NCBI RefSeq assembly: GCF_016802725.1
Contig: NC_052673.1
Coordinates: forward strand, 10,427,037-10,491,036
Direction: 5' to 3'
Length of the DNA stretch: 64,000 nucleotides
Source of the DNA: Solenopsis invicta
Taxonomy: Eukaryota; Arthropoda; Insecta; Hymenoptera; Formicidae
Positions 49,104 to 63,408 of the stretch are shown here, piece by piece (the first letter of the stretch is position 1; the number at the start of each line of letters is the position of its first letter). The position numbers were made by a program, and so were the translations under genes. The notes below the pieces were generated by a model. The model did no database searches. It was not told the origin of the DNA and saw nothing but the letters and a program-made list of their open reading frames with translations.

Positions 49104-52100
49104 TTAAGTAGCGAGAGGCGATTTGCAACTGACGCGATCGTGCGCTAGATAAATGACACTCCGACGCACAGCTCCATTACTATGTGCATACATACACCTA
49201 AATGATCGCGTGGCGAATTTTATCGATACGTAACTCCCAAATAGCATAGCGGGTGCAGATAGATTCGCAATCTACCTTTCATTAATACTCTTTCTTCCGG
49301 ACGATGCGCGATGGAAACGCGCAAACAGTCGTTCTGCCGAGAGATAAGCTACACAAATTAGCTTTTTCCATCGCTGCTCTCTAAAAGCTCCCCTTTTTTT
49401 TCTTTAGTTTATTTAACGTGTTCCTCTGTTGTAGATTTTAATCTAAACGTATAATTCTCTTTATCAACTTCTGTATTACTTTCACGTTGTAATACACGAG
49501 ATGAATAACGAAATGGATACCATTTGCGTTTGAGATTAAAACTGCGCAAAACACTGCTCTGGAATAATTTCATTACCTTTCTTGATATAAGAAGTGATAA
49601 AAAAAATCTTTTCGTGTAATAACATAAAAATAACTGGAGCTTTAGTAATAAAGTAACAATGGAAAGTAATACCATAATTGTTCACCACGGTATTACACTA
49701 TTATCACTAATTACATTATTCGTTATTATTAATTATAATTAAAACTATCTCTCAACATATTTTATCAAACAAAGTTCTAAAACTTCAGATTTAATTAGAA
49801 TCATGTTTTTACGAATTATATGTTTGCATCATAGAGATTAATTACACGCAATGAAAGCTGTAAGAACAGACTTTATTCGGAATGCATCGCAGCGTAATAA
49901 AGATAACGAACAACTTTAGCAGCATCGAGTGTAGGGGCCATGTGCATCGAAGTACAACGCGCAAGAAAACCTAAGTATACACGAGAAAATACGTCTGGTC
50001 GATGCGCACGTTTTATTCTAGTTTTATTCGCCCGACTATCTAAATACGCAGCATCGAAAGAACAGATATTGCAGAGAAATCCACGAGCTCCGCGGCCGAA
50101 TAAAGAACGCGATTTTGCATGGATATAAGTTTTACATATTTCTAAATATTATTAATAAATCCTTAATTTTAGTTATAAACTTGTCTACGAATGCCTAGGT
50201 AATTACGTGAATTACTTCAACCGATGTTGCTGGTCGGTTCTTGTTACCAGAAACTTCAAGTAATCGATCCGTGCACGTCGAAGTCAGAAAACGTAATAAA
50301 CACCAAATAATAGTATTTCTTTTTCAAAATAATATTTGTAACTAGTTAGATCTTGTATAAATTGCCAATTTACAATTTATGAAATAATGATAGTGCAATA
50401 AAAATTCCATTCAATATTTTTTACTCTCGCAATGAATCAAATACTATTTCTTATAGCGATATTAGTAACTAATATCGCCGTCATAATATTAGCCGTGCAA
50501 TTCCGTAAATAACATGGAAAAGAAATTGCCAGTATTAAAAATCAGGGAATAAGAAGTCGAGAGATAAGCAAGCATTCTTGAGAAAATTGTTTGGCAATGT
50601 TCGAAGGATGCAGACGTAATAAAGTACAGAAACGAAGTAGATAATATGGAACAACATGGGCGAGCTTTGAACGTAAAAGATGCGTCTTATGAGTTTATCG
50701 TTCCAATTTTTTTAAGAAATTTTATCGAACACGCTTCGATTGTAACTCTTTTCGCTGACAAAATTTAGGTAGCGCTACCTATTAACCTTTCGAGCGCCAG
50801 TTTAAAGGTTTTTTTTCGTTTCTTTCTTTTATTACGTAATCAATATAACTACATTGCGAAACAAAACACTAATAAATGCGCACAGAACAGAATACTAATG
50901 AACGACAAACATATCATTATAACGATTATTTACACATATGGTTAAACAATTATGAACTTTGCACTCGCGGTAAAATTTAAAAATCTTGCACATATGTATG
51001 CGTATGTACGTACAGTACATATGTTATTCTCTAGAATGAAAAATCCCTACGTAAGCTTTCTAAAATTAAATGTTGTTTCTAGAATTGTACGGATTCAGAA
51101 TAATACGAAAAGAAAGCGCAACAAGATGAAATACACACATAGCATACACAGCGATTACATTTAAAGCGATACCTTACAAAGCGAAACGACGAAGATAACA
51201 TTATTAATTCGTAAAACTTAAAGATGTTCTTCATGTTATTATGTTAGTTTCACTAAAGACGTTACTACAGCAACCTCATAAAGCGCATTCTGAACGCTCT
51301 GAGCGCTTCCTATATTATTTTACCAAGCTTGGTTCGACATTCTAGCTTATTACTTCTTCATTCTTTCAAAAATAGAACGTTCTTTAAATTACTATAATAA
51401 TTAATATACAACGCAAAGGTCTATATTTTTATACGTGTTCAATTATTTATTTGCTAAAGTTAATTATATTATTTAATAATTGAAACTGAATTCGAGAATG
51501 GAAACTGTTATAACTTTTGCGTAACTGTAATAATACAGATATTTATTTGGATCAGTGATTCAAGGATTAATGTATAGACATTATTTAAATTATATGATAA
51601 TCGTTCAACAGTTTGGAAAGATTATACCAAATTATTATATTACATTATATACATTACATTATACATTATATTATATACTTTCTCTCTCTCCCTCTCTCTT
51701 TCTCTCTCTCTGACAATCGTACAGTATCAAAATATATACACATGATACAATATTCAAAATATTCACAAACATACATCCACGCATCGTGAAAGTAAACATC
51801 GTTCTCTATCGATTTCGCTTTCCTGGTTGAAATTTAAAGCTTTAAAACAAGACGTGACGCATAATTTTCCTCGGTGTTTCCTTGCTTTCTAAATAATGAT
51901 ATCGCACGAGTTTGCAAACATTTATCGAAGCTTTGAAGAATACTGTGAGTTGAATAACGGGTACAATCTCAGCATGCATATCAAAGTTTTTTTCTTCTAA
52001 ATAACAAGGAAGCAAACTCGTAAAATATTTGCCGCGCTACCAAAACGCACGATATTATTCCTCTTAGTCTCGTTCCACTTAGTCTTAGCTTGTTACCAGG

Positions 52101-55100
52101 ACAAGAGAATGATGACAAACGTATCTCTCTGGCAGACAACGTGTTCATTGATTGAGTTTGCTTCTCTCAAAGGCTTATGAGAATCAATGTTCAGCCACTT
52201 GTTTAACGTATCATGCTCTCCTGTTGAACTACAGACTACCAATGAATTTGAATTGAAACTCATGAATCACGATCCAATATTTTTGCGAGTTTACTCTTGC
52301 AAATGAATAAATTGTTAAGTACTCCAACAGTGTCTCAAAATAGAAAATACAGTATGAAAGAATAATATAACTTAATTGCGCACAGATTAACTTTGAGAAG
52401 CTTAACATTTAAGTTTCTCAAGCTTAACATTTAAAAACACGTTTAAAAATATTTTTTAAGGTAAAAAGGTTGAATTTAACGTACATGTAAATAAACAAGA
52501 AATAATTAAGTTGGATATAAACTTTATCATTCTTTCAATTAAAATCAATGATGTTATGAATAATTATTTACAGCCATTTGATGTGCTGTAATCATATATA
52601 GTGCATACACGTTGTACGCCTTTTACTGGTTTTAAATTTATTTATTATTTATTTACTTCATATACAAAATAATGCATTGCATTATTTTTTTTAATTAATT
52701 TTTTTTACGTTTTAATATTTAAAAAAAACAATAAAGTGTCTTTTATGCATGACATAAAACTTATTCACTAAATATTATCTTTAGACCACACCGTTTGTGC
52801 AATTACATTAATTTATATTTAAATGCAATGCGAATGCGTTAAATCGATAGAAAATGTTATAAATGTCTTTTCTCTCATCATGTTTTGCTTGTTATAATTC
52901 CAACACGTTATTTTTGCAAAATGCATTTCACAAAATTCGCGTTGATTATTCGTAAAATCTCCTCGTTTGCAAAACCGTCGACAGCGCAACCATTTGACTC
53001 GATATGTCAATTACAAAAAGCAAACGAGACACGTAAATCATCGTTACGACTAAACTCTCTCGCGATGCCGGGAGCTGCCGCATTCGCGAATAAAAAACGC
53101 GAGAAAAAAATGTTCTCCATTCGTTTTGGCATTACACTTTAATCCGACACACATCGATGATTGGCTACCGTTTTCAAATACACCAAAGGCTCGAAAGAAA
53201 GCTTTTTATGATCCCGAGAATATGCAGCAGCCGTAGAATTGCAGTAAACGTAAGGCTGATGGATTCTCTTCCCAAAATAACTCGCGGCGAAAACTCGCGA
53301 ACAATTTCATTGTTCTCGTTTCTGCCACTAAAATTTTCTTCTTGCATAGCAGAATATTGAATTTTGCATTTTTTATTATTCTTTGTCTCCGGAAATTTTA
53401 TAATTGTAAATAATCTTTTGTCTTTTATCTTGTTTCGTATATTTTATCGATTTACTGGAATATTATTTATTCTTACTTGTTAAATCTAAGAGAAATGTTT
53501 TGTTTTATTTAATTACGTATCAATTGATTCAATTTCTTTGTAAAATCTTTATTGTCTCACGCAAACTGTCAACCTATATCAAATTATTTATTAAGATTTG
53601 ACAGATTTTTAATTTTTAATATTTAATTTTTAATCGAATCTTTTATCTCTTAAATCGAAATATGATTGATACCTTAAAATAACCATTATTCTTTTTAATC
53701 TAATCTCTAATCTAAAATATTAAAATAATAAATCATCTTACATATAATTAAATTTTCATGTACATTCTTTATTTAATACTCGTATTACATATTGCGTATT
53801 ACATAATTACGTATTACATATTCGTGTAGATTTAATGACCATATTCAGTTTCACTTATTGTTAGTAAAATATCAATGGAAAAAACATCTCTTCGTATAGA
53901 GAAGTTATCTTTTTTTTTATTTTCTTATTACCTAAGAAAAGGCTTTTCTCCTTTTTCTTTCTCTTTTTCTTGTCTTTCTCTGAATAAGTCGTTCGATCAA
54001 AGACGACATGGTATGTCAAAGCTGCACATCAAGAAGATGCGCGGTGCACCATGTACAAAACTTCGTGAACTGACGATCGATGAGCTTTGAAGATGAAACA
54101 CTTTACGTTCAATTTATGTGAAAAAGCATATTTGTAAAATTCATTGATTGTTACATCGCAAAAATATCTCAGGAAATGTTTTCAAAACATTATTCAATTA
54201 CTACGCAATCATATTTGCTTTATTATACATAAATATTGCTATAAAATATCTTTGTATGTATCTTTTCAAACCGCGAATTATAAAGTCAGATGAATAGAAA
54301 TAATTACAACGGTTCGCACACAAAAACAACTATGGTAAACATTGTAAAAAAAACATTGAAAATAAATGTAGTAAAATAAAATTGGACGAAAAATTTCTCT
54401 TGAGAAACTTGCATCTTTGTGACTTTCCGGTGGCTTTCTGGCTTTTATTATTTATGTGCTCCGATTATGAGCACGCTCCAAGTATTTTTATAAACTACAA
54501 AATTAAATAAATATGGTTTTACATCCATCGATCTTTTTTTTTTAATTTCTTATATTATGTTTACGCATAAATATATATACAATCCGGGAAAATATTGCGT
54601 TTATAAACTACATGAAGTTCGTGATTAATATCTACTATTCTATATCCTATTACAAACATTTAATTTCCTTAGAGCAACTTGGTGTATTAATATTTCAAAA
54701 TATCGTAAAAGCTACGAAGCGATATTATTGCATTCGCTAAACATTTACCATTACTATAACAGACTTGTAGATCTTTTAAAAGTTTTTTTTTAATGGCGTA
54801 AAATTTTAAATTACTATTGCTTACATTGATACACACAGACCTGTTGAATTCTTAATCGCGCGATTTAGGATGGTCTGGAATAGCGCAATATCGATCTTAC
54901 AAGTATATTAGTGATTTTATTGGCGTAGATAAAATTTTACTCCCGCCGATAGGCAAACCGACAGTGGAATTAAATCATAATAAAGGAGACCAAGCGTCCA
55001 TCTTTGTCGTTCTCTTTACCGCGCGTACGGAGATCTACGTCTTCACGCTCCGTAAATTCGGCCCTGGGAATTTTTCATAAATTAGACAGGTGACGGTGGC

Positions 55101-55699
55101 GTTAAAGTCCGCGAGAAAATTCCAAGAAGCCCATAAATAAGGAAAACGCTCGCTTCCACGTCGTCTGTTCTTTCAGTGCCTCGGTTAGTTTACACGGCGC
55201 GACATCGAAGAGAATAGACTGCAAAGTCAAAAGATGGGGAAAATTGCAGAATTGAAAGAAAAAGAGAGATGCGGAAAGCACAGGATGCTCCGGTAGAAAA
55301 ATTTGCGCTCTTCAAATCATATTTACGTCTTCTGTTTTTCTCTCAAACAAAACGTGAAAGCTAGAATGGAATAATTATCGCATTTCATCCGCAAACTGTT
55401 CTATTATAGATTCTTCTCCTATTCTATTTCTATCCTTATATTTAAATAATGTGCATAATTTTTTATTGAGGCGTACATATAGAGATTACATTGTGTTAAT
55501 TTGAGCTATAAAAACTTTAGTTATATTAAGCTTACTAATATTACTCGATTAATTAGCAGTCGAAAAGCTTGAAAATCAAATTGTTCCAATAATTGAAAAA
55601 GTAATTGCACATTTGATTACTTCAGAAATTTAATTTAAATATTTTTTTTATTTGATGTTTTCATGTTGTACAAAGTCACTATAGCATCGTACCTTACAA
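49104..55699. other. Noncoding stretch, no gene recognised
   Basis: AT-rich with CpG-richer spots near 49000-49330, 53000-53300 and 54950-55290. It includes the perfect palindrome TAGGTAGCGCTACCTA at 50766-50781, a pyrimidine tract at 51679-51711, a near-exact tandem pair at 52395-52434 (AAGCTTAACATTTAA twice), and repeated ATTACATA words near 53785-53820. No frame with a recognisable domain. Confidence 0.6.
51679..51711 (+). repeat. TC-rich tract
   Basis: An imperfect (TC)n run with CCC and TTT interruptions. Confidence 0.85.
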
Positions 55700-55851
55700 A
55701 GATCTGAAAATAATTTTATTGAAATCATTAAAATAATTATGATGGACGTTCAAGCGTGATGCACAATACTGCAAAAGTTTTGACAGTGTAGCAATCTAGT
55801 TTGAACGTTCTTAATTATTTTGATGGTCTAATAAAATTTATTTTCAAATCT
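55700..55851. mobile_element. Foldback MITE, family R3
   Basis: The left arm (55700-55752) and right arm (55801-55851) are imperfect inverted repeats: AGATCTGAAAATAATTTTAT pairs with ATAAAATTTATTTTCAAATC, and GGACGTTCAA with TTGAACGTTC. The spacer is about 48 bp. The right arm plus about 50 bp of flank has a second copy at 38299-38385, showing this is a dispersed family. No coding capacity. Confidence 0.75.
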
Positions 55852-57554
55852 GTGTCTAGCTAAACTTTTAGATAATTTAGCGAAACGTTCTTTTCGTATG
55901 CCAGTACATTTTAAAAATAAATTGATGATTTAAATAGTCAAGTTTTATCGAAATTTTGAATTGTTCAAAGAACTTTTAAGTAAATATAATAAATGTTGTA
56001 AATACAATACCAGATGTCGTTAAACTTTTCGAAATTGAATATAAACACTCATACAATGTCATTCTAAATTCGTGCGATACAAGAGACGCGCGATTAAGTT
56101 GCAGTTGCGCACACAAAGTGCCAATTATTCTTGTCTAGCTGTAGCAACGGCTGCTAGTTACGATGCATCGGGCGCCTCGACGCCTGTTTTCCGCGGGATG
56201 CGAACCCACGTGCGCACTCTCGCGAAAAGTAGAGCGGAAGGAAAATGGGTGATTTTGAGGGGCGTATCGGCCGTGTATAAAGTGTCGAGAGGACACGTTT
56301 AACGAGAATGCTCGTGCGAATTGCGACCAGTGCGGTGAACCGCTGGCGAGAATTTCGAGAGCCGTGGCTGATACTTGAATACTTTCGCGAGAGTATCCGA
56401 TCGATAATCGTGAATACGAGAATCGCCCATGAGAGTGGCAATCATTTTCGATAGTCACCGAGTTGTTTACGGCTCTAGTAAACTGCATGCAAACAGTGCG
56501 CCACGCATGTTTCGTGGTCATCCACGATGACACGAAAGAATCGTTGAGATTACCGCTGTTATTTGGACGCGTAGGATTCTTCCCTGATCAAGTAAGAAAA
56601 CAATTAACAAACAGTAGATATTATTACGCTCGTATCGATGCAAACGGGTTTCGAAATTCAAGCGCAAATTTTTTTCGCGAATAGAATGTCCGACGCGTTG
56701 CGCGCCGATGCGTAATAATATGGACGATAAATTCCATGCGCGCAGCGTGCTCTCGCCGCACCTCTTGGATGCTCTAAGTAAAATATTTTCTCTCGGGAGC
56801 CCAGTCAAGATTTTCCTGACGTCGCTACGTGTAATGCCTCTTGCAACACTCGCCGCGGTTGCTGGTGCGTCGTATTTCACGGTTCCTCCCGAAGCGAGGT
56901 CTTAAAGAGTGATATATTACTGCTGCGCGGGGACGTTTGTTGGGTTTGTGTGCGCTTGTGTGGATCGATTTCTGAAAGGGAGTACCAATAAGAACCGTTC
57001 GACACCCATAGGAAACACATGTGCCCATTGCGGCCTCCACGGAATTATAAAACAATCCTTTTCGAAACTGTTAACCCTCTCAATCCAGATTTATATCGAA
57101 TGCACAATGCACAGCGCGCACAAAAATGCGAGAAACTAAATTAACGCTTAACTACACGCAGCCAGTCGATCTAATCATTTTGTTTTACCAGTTATTTATC
57201 CCCTTTATTTTATACATACAAAAGAAGAGATAAAAACTTTTACATTTCTTATTAAATTTCTCCTTACTGTAGTATTTTACAAGAATTATTACCATAATTT
57301 TTTTATTTTTATTTTTTTCTATAACCAAAAGAAAGAAAGATTTCGTAATAATTTATAGTCCGTCAGTTCAGCGGGAAAATAAGAGCATGTACTACTTAAG
57401 AGTTAAGAGATCAATAAATATCTACTTTCAACGTTGTATAAAACGTGTCGACAAAAGAAAAGAGAAAAAATGATTAGCTGCGGTTACAAAACTGCGGTTA
57501 CAGAATTGTGGTTTTTTTTGTACATAAATAAATTTAACAGAGGAAGGACGGCGG
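55852..57554. other. CpG-rich block without a supported gene
   Basis: 56060-57060 is clearly richer in GC and CpG than its flanks and gives long overlapping frames on both strands (up to about 130 codons), none with a recognised domain or clear splice sites. It could be an internal promoter or an unrecognised exon region. 57140-57550 is AT-rich. Confidence 0.4.
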
Positions 57555-58398
57555 TCGTGGAATATATCTGAGGTGATGAAATATCATGATATTTCATATA
57601 ATTCGCGTTGAATTCTAAACGCAAAACCGTTAAAATTAGTTCGTTATAGTCTATTTAGGCATTGTAGGATAGTTACTGGTTATTAGTATCCATTGTGCTT
57701 TTATAAAAGCTTCAGCTACGCAGGTAGCAGAAATAATATACTCTCTACGTAATTTTGAAAACTATGTTGCATATTGATTTTTTAACTTTAGTCTTAAATG
57801 TGAATTTCAAATATTATTATTTAATTTAATTTAATGTGTGTGTGTATGAATTCGTCAAATAAAGTTATGCTACTATATATGTGAACTGTGATTGTGGAAT
57901 ATGATCGTCCACCATGTGCCATCTCTCTTATGGCTGTACAATCTCATTGTAAACATTGTATAATGTTTATTAGAAGGAAAGAAATTATTTTAAAAAAATT
58001 TTAAGTTTTATTTAAAAAATGTTTTAAGCCAAAAAGTTATTTGATAAGAATTTCTTTTACATAAAATATATTGTAGGAAATGTTCGTAAAATCTTGTTTC
58101 GTGGCACTTATTTGTGTGCAAAATCTATGAAAGATAATTATTTTATATTTTTTTTATAAATAAAAATACCTTTTATTAGTTTTTAGTATTCCCCTGTTGT
58201 TCCACAGTCGCATCCCTTTTTCCCCTCTTCAGTTAAATGTAAATTACATTTATTCTATATTCAATGAATCTTCTTTATCTATAGGGTAGAACTCTATGGT
58301 TAATAAACTGGCGTTGGTTAGAATTCTGTCGCGTTAATATTTACTGAGTTATTGTCAAAAAACAAAATCGTATTCCACAATCCCTTTCTCTCTTCCAC
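57555..58398 (+). repeat. Dispersed repeat R2, copy B
   Basis: Aligns with copy A (16082-16747) through the same ordered blocks (57563, 57940, about 58020, 58289-58347). The head has a perfect 22-bp palindrome at 57576-57597 (ATGAAATATCA and its complement). Copy B has about 180 more bases between head and body than copy A. The ends TCGTGGAATAT and, inverted, TTGTGGAATAC look like short degraded TIRs. Confidence 0.75.
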
Positions 58399-59868
58399 TA
58401 AATTAATATCGCGGCTCTATAAAGTTTTCTTTCCGTGGAGAAAGTTTCCTATATATTTCGTACTGCGATACACGATTTTTGGTCGATTCTCCCGTTACAT
58501 CGTATAATCGAATTCTCCATTCCGCTTCCTCGCGCGGACGGTGGTTTGAAATATATTTGTTTGTCAGATTGCGTCGAGTCGGGACGGTGAAGGAAAGTAA
58601 AAGAAACGGTGGGAAACGCTCGCGTCTCTCGAGGGAAGTGTAAGCCGTATTTACTGAAGCGCGCTACTCACGACATATGTAGCAAATTCGTATATATCTT
58701 GCCGCTTCGACGTACAAAGATTATTCCGCGGTAACAGCTTCGTATTGTCCAGGACTTGTGAAACATTTAAAGAATTGGCACAAAATCCTCGTAAATATCA
58801 AAAATAAAAATCTTTGCACGGCTGAGCTACGTTTTTAAATATTTACTTATCTCTGGAAAAAAAAACAGAAAAAGAATATACGTTTTCTTTGTCCCGTTGA
58901 ACAGAAATATTTCTCCGTAAATAACAACTATATTGCCATTTATATTTATTTAAAATTTTTTTCCAGTTTTGGCACGTATTTTTTTCACATGGGATTTATT
59001 TTTATGGTTTATATTTATTTTTCATGATACCTTATTTGCGTGAAATAAAAATATTTAAAAAAAATAAAAAACAAGTATTTATATATTTTAAGAATTTTTA
59101 GATAAAAAAAAATCTCTTTTCTCTCTCTAATTTTTTATATATAATAAAAACTGTACTTATAATTATAAAACATAATATTTTATATATGCTTAAATAATTT
59201 TATGTGCAAATATACATGTACAATCAACCTTTATTCATAATACAAATTATTTTCATATATATATAAACGTAATAGCAAGATCGATTGTTGAAATAATCCA
59301 ACATTAAAATGATTGCAAGAGTTGGCTGCATGCCATTAAACGTAAACCACAATATGATTCAATTCAAATTGCTTATCATGAAACTAATACATCCCAAATA
59401 ATGATCTCAAATAGCCATCAATTTAATTATACAAATCACATTGGATAAAATGCATCGATGTTGCCGAGTCGAAGTTCGTGGCACGAAAGCGGACTGCGGA
59501 ATACGTGATACGGTTAACCGGTAAATTAAACCGGTGCGCAGTGTAGCCACGGGTGAGAAATTCATGGTGTTAAAAAATAAAAAATTAATGAATTTAATTT
59601 GGATTTAACGAGGTCACTTTAACGATAGTCGACGGCGGTGGCAGCAGTATAGCGACGATGTATCGGGTATTCCAGTTACCGGCGGTAGCGTAATGCGAGC
59701 GAGTATTACGTTTGCATCGAACGCGACAGCGTGCATTCCAATTTGAAAGGCCGCGATTCTCGCGAGGATTCGTTTCGCGGTTACCGCGGATGCGGTTTAA
59801 TCTCGGTTACCAACTGCAGAGGAGACGTTGCTTCTCTCTCCTTCTCCCTCTTTCTATCTCTCTACAGG

Positions 59869-59922
<54 letters not shown>

Positions 59923-60699
59923 GGCGATGCGAATTATTCACAAGTATTCTGACGCGGAGAGACGGGAGACTGCAAGAGGGCGAGAGCATTCCTGCATGGT
60001 AACGAGGATCAAAATACCCCCGATCAATAATTCCACGTCGCACTGCTTCTAGGGCCAGTGTACTTAACTAAGGAGCTCGCGAATGAAATGTCTGCTGTTC
60101 GTTCTGTCGGCCATTCTGACGACTTTAGTATCACTTTATGATGGTATAGAGGATCTTCGGCGCTTCGGCGCTTCGTCTCTCGCTTTGAAGTTTGACAACC
60201 CGGTTAAAACAGCTGGCGAACGTTACATGTAGTCGAAGAGAAACATTCAGGCTGACGTATCAATTTATCTTGTCAACCTATAAAACAGCGGATCATCTTG
60301 CGCTGTAAAAAAAATGAGAACAGGCTCCTGCGTCATGCGAGATATCAGACTTTAGAATAACGGGATCGGTAACCCTTAAGATTTCCGTAAAAGCGACGGC
60401 TCTCGTTAGTGACCTCGCTTGCCAGAACCGCGCACGAACAAGGGAAACTTTTTCAGCCGCGGCGTGGGCGGCGCCGTTCAAAAATGTTACAAGACCCTTT
60501 GACATGGTCCAGAGATACAGTGTCAGCTTGGCTAAACTAAAATTCAGCAAAATCACTATCGTACAAAGCATATACTCCATACTCGATAATACACTGAAAC
60601 CATTAAATCGATCAAGTGCATGCTTTTATCATGCTTTATTCATAAGTAAATGTTAATTAACTTTTCATAATATAAAACTGCAAATATTTAAAAAAGAAA
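58399..60699. other. Noncoding stretch, with a CpG-richer patch near 59.5-60.5 kb
   Basis: 58400-58750 and 59440-60560 are CpG-richer; 58800-59400 is AT-rich. Frames across 59712-60052 are driven by the TC microsatellite. No gene recognised; a promoter around 59.5-59.9 kb cannot be excluded. Confidence 0.5.
59867..59920 (+). repeat. (TC)n microsatellite
   Basis: A long TC dinucleotide run with a single TTT interruption near 59880, preceded by a less regular pyrimidine tract from 59830. Confidence 0.95.
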
Positions 60700-60809
60700 G
60701 ATATAAATATATCATTAAATATAAATGATATAAATATTATGATTATGATATAAATATATCATTAAATATAAATGATATAAATATTATGATTATGATATAA
60801 ATATATCAT
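60700..60809 (+). repeat. 47-bp tandem repeat, about 2.3 units
   Basis: GATATAAATATATCATTAAA starts units at 60700 and 60747, with a partial third at 60794. The first two units are essentially identical. Confidence 0.9.
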
Positions 60810-60999
60810 CAAAATTTATCATTTTACTGTATTGTTTATATTCTGTATTTTATATTATATATTTTATTATGTATATTGTTTATATTTTATAATCCAAATG
60901 AAATAATATTATATTAGAGGAGAAGAGGTATTATGGTTACTGTGGATGTTGCGGCTACAATCTCCGCTATTATGTGACAAATTCTAATAATTGCATTTA
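60810..60999. other. AT-rich noncoding stretch
   Basis: No gene or clear repeat is seen between the 47-bp tandem array and the R1 fragment. Confidence 0.5.
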
Positions 61000-61092
61000 T
61001 GAAATTATTTGTTTAATAACCCATTATTTTTTAGCGACGCTAATATACATAATAGCTGACAATGGTTATGAAACATTTTTATTTTTGAGTGC
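61000..61092 (-). repeat. Dispersed repeat R1, copy C (3' fragment, inverted)
   Basis: Read on the minus strand it has ACTCAAAAATAAAAATG, then ATTGTCAGCTATTATGTAT, then a GGTTATTAAACAAATAATT terminus. This matches the last 90-100 bases of R1 copies A and B in order. Only the 3' part is recognisable. Confidence 0.7.
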
Positions 61093-62767
61093 AGTAATTA
61101 AAGTATTTTGATTATGCAGTAATAAATATTTCATTACTTTGAGCCTAGAATACGTTAAACAATATTTTAACAAATATAATTGTTCCAGTTTCGATACCGA
61201 TAAAATATTGATTAACAAAGTTATTCAACAAAATGAAAATGAGAGACCATATTACCCCCTTCTCCTATATATTAAATATTTATATTTATATATATTGCTT
61301 TTTATAACATTTATAATTAAAATACGCATATACAAAAATATCAATATAAAATGTTTAACATAAAGTACCAATATTATCTCGCGAGGGTATAAATAAAAAT
61401 ATTATAAATGTCCAGTCTATGTCATATTTGATATGCAATATTTATAAGTAACGAACGGCAAAAACACGCATGATCGACTTGCAATGACGAATTATACCGT
61501 GTGTACATACGTTCCAAAATAACTTTTACAATATATTCAAAAAATCGTAGCCACTGTTCGGTAAAGTTAGCGGAGCGGCTTTGTATGGAAAGCTGAAAAT
61601 AAATCTTTCCCGCGGTGACTGACATAAATGCTTGTCACGCAGAAAGAACTCGGTGCGTTCCTAAGAAAAGATTGTGCATTCTATTCGTCGCCTTTGAATC
61701 GTTCAGTTTCCATTTTACATTACGCCTATATCATATGCGATCGAATAAAATAGATGTTTAACTGTTTACCAAAATAAATTATGAAATAAAAACTAGCAAA
61801 AATAATAATGCGAATGCATTTATCGTCGACATTTTTTCTTAGAGGATAAACTTTTCATTTCATAAAATTGATGCACATGAATGATAATACGTATTCATAT
61901 TTTATATTATTTGAATATTGTTGTAGTTATATGTCATTCATTTTATATATGAAAATAATTAATGAGTAAAATCATTTGACAATCTTTTACTTTATCTCGC
62001 CGAAATTAAATCGAAATAAAAACCTAATGCAGAAATACAAGTTGCAATTTTGACTTGTACTGGTATTAGAAATGCTGGACTTCGTGCGGTTTTATTTTTG
62101 TTCTGAAGCTTCCTCGCGTTGTTATGGTTTTCATTTTCGGCCTGCGTCGACCAATCGATAAGCATTTGAGCTCAGCTATTTCGAGAACTCCGCGCGCAGC
62201 GTAGAAGGTTTAGAATTCGCAACTTTGTAGATGGGTTGCAAATAGGCGCACGTGTTTGAATACAAAAAGCACCATAAGAAAGTGGATCGATATTAAAAAG
62301 GAATTGTATTAAGAAGAAGATACGTAAACATAGAAAATTAATTAACATTTTAATAATTGTACATAATGTAAGTTCAATCAAAATATTATGATATGCGTTC
62401 GATGTTATATTTGATAATTGTGAAAATTATTATTAATTTTTCAAATTTTTCTTCTTCTATACATATTGATTGGCAAATGAGAAAAAAAATGCATTTTTTG
62501 CATTTAATGGCGCCAGGACTGTATTCATATATTCACTCAAGTCATTGTGCAATCTTTGCGACATTGGAAACAAAATTTTCATTGACCGAATGTTTAGTAG
62601 AAATTTAAATAAACCAATCGAAGTGAGAGTCTGATTTGAGAAACAAAAACGTACAATTCTTGATTTCTGTGAAGTTAGCACTTCATTTTTCTGCACCGCA
62701 AATTTTTATGCAAGTTCTATTCGCACCCTCAATAGAGTTTCTAATAGTTTATAGCAATAGTTCCGCC
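61093..62767. other. Noncoding stretch, no gene recognised
   Basis: AT-rich; CpG-richer at 61560-61680 and 62100-62240. Only short chance frames. Confidence 0.6.
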
Positions 62768-63050
62768 GAAATAACATTAAAAATGATAATTTAAAAATAT
62801 GACGTGCCAACTTCGCGTGGCACCTCAAAATAATTCATTTTGACTATGGAATTCTATAGTTCTCGAAGAGTTCCAGAGTTCTCAATAAGTATAAATAATA
62901 GTTCTGGTAATTAAATATTTAAAAAAATTTTTTTAATTTTTTTGTCCGCACCTCAAGTTTCGAAAAAATTGTTTTTGACTATGGTATTCTATAGTTCTCG
63001 AAGAGTTCTAGAGTTCCCAATTGGTTACATTAATAGTTCCGAGATATACA

Positions 63051-63370
63051 ATTTTTATACCCGCACTCTGGCATCGCACTACAAACAAGAGTAAAGTACC
63101 ATCTTATTGTGAACTCTGAACGAGTTCTTGGCACTTTTCGACAGTTCCGTAATAGTTCTAAAGCTTTTTATAAGTTTCGTCAAGAGTTCTCGCCTCTAAT
63201 TACTGTTTTATAATTTTTAAGTTTGCACGCTAGCACCGCATTACAAAAGTAAAGTACTATCTTGTTGAGAGTTCTGGACGAGTTCTTGGCATTTTTCAAC
63301 AGTTCCGTAATAGTTCTAAAGCTTTTTATAAGTTTCATCAAGAGTTCTCGCCTCTAACTATTGTTTTAAT
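63051..63370 (+). repeat. Two-unit 162-bp tandem repeat inside the foldback
   Basis: Both units share ACAGTTCCGTAATAGTTCTA and CAAGAGTTCTCGCCTCTAA blocks in order, with a few differences. They form the centre of the foldback. Confidence 0.85.
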
Positions 63371-63371
63371 T

Positions 63372-63398
<27 letters not shown>
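63372..63398 (+). repeat. (TA)n microsatellite
   Basis: An alternating TA run followed by GTATGTATGT, at the boundary between the tandem repeat and the right foldback arm. Confidence 0.9.

Positions 63399-63408
<10 letters not shown>

Noticed and set aside
56190..56235. Possible tRNA T-arm on the minus strand (GTGGGTTCGCATCCC)
   Set aside because: The T-loop looks right, but the 7 bases that would form the acceptor stem have no partner about 70 bases upstream and no A-box is present.
56072..57139. Many frames up to 132 codons in the 56-57 kb CpG-rich block
   Set aside because: All overlap on opposite strands with no domain or splice context; high GC explains their length.
59712..60052. Frames rich in serine and leucine near 59.9 kb
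   Set aside because: They are translations of the TC microsatellite.
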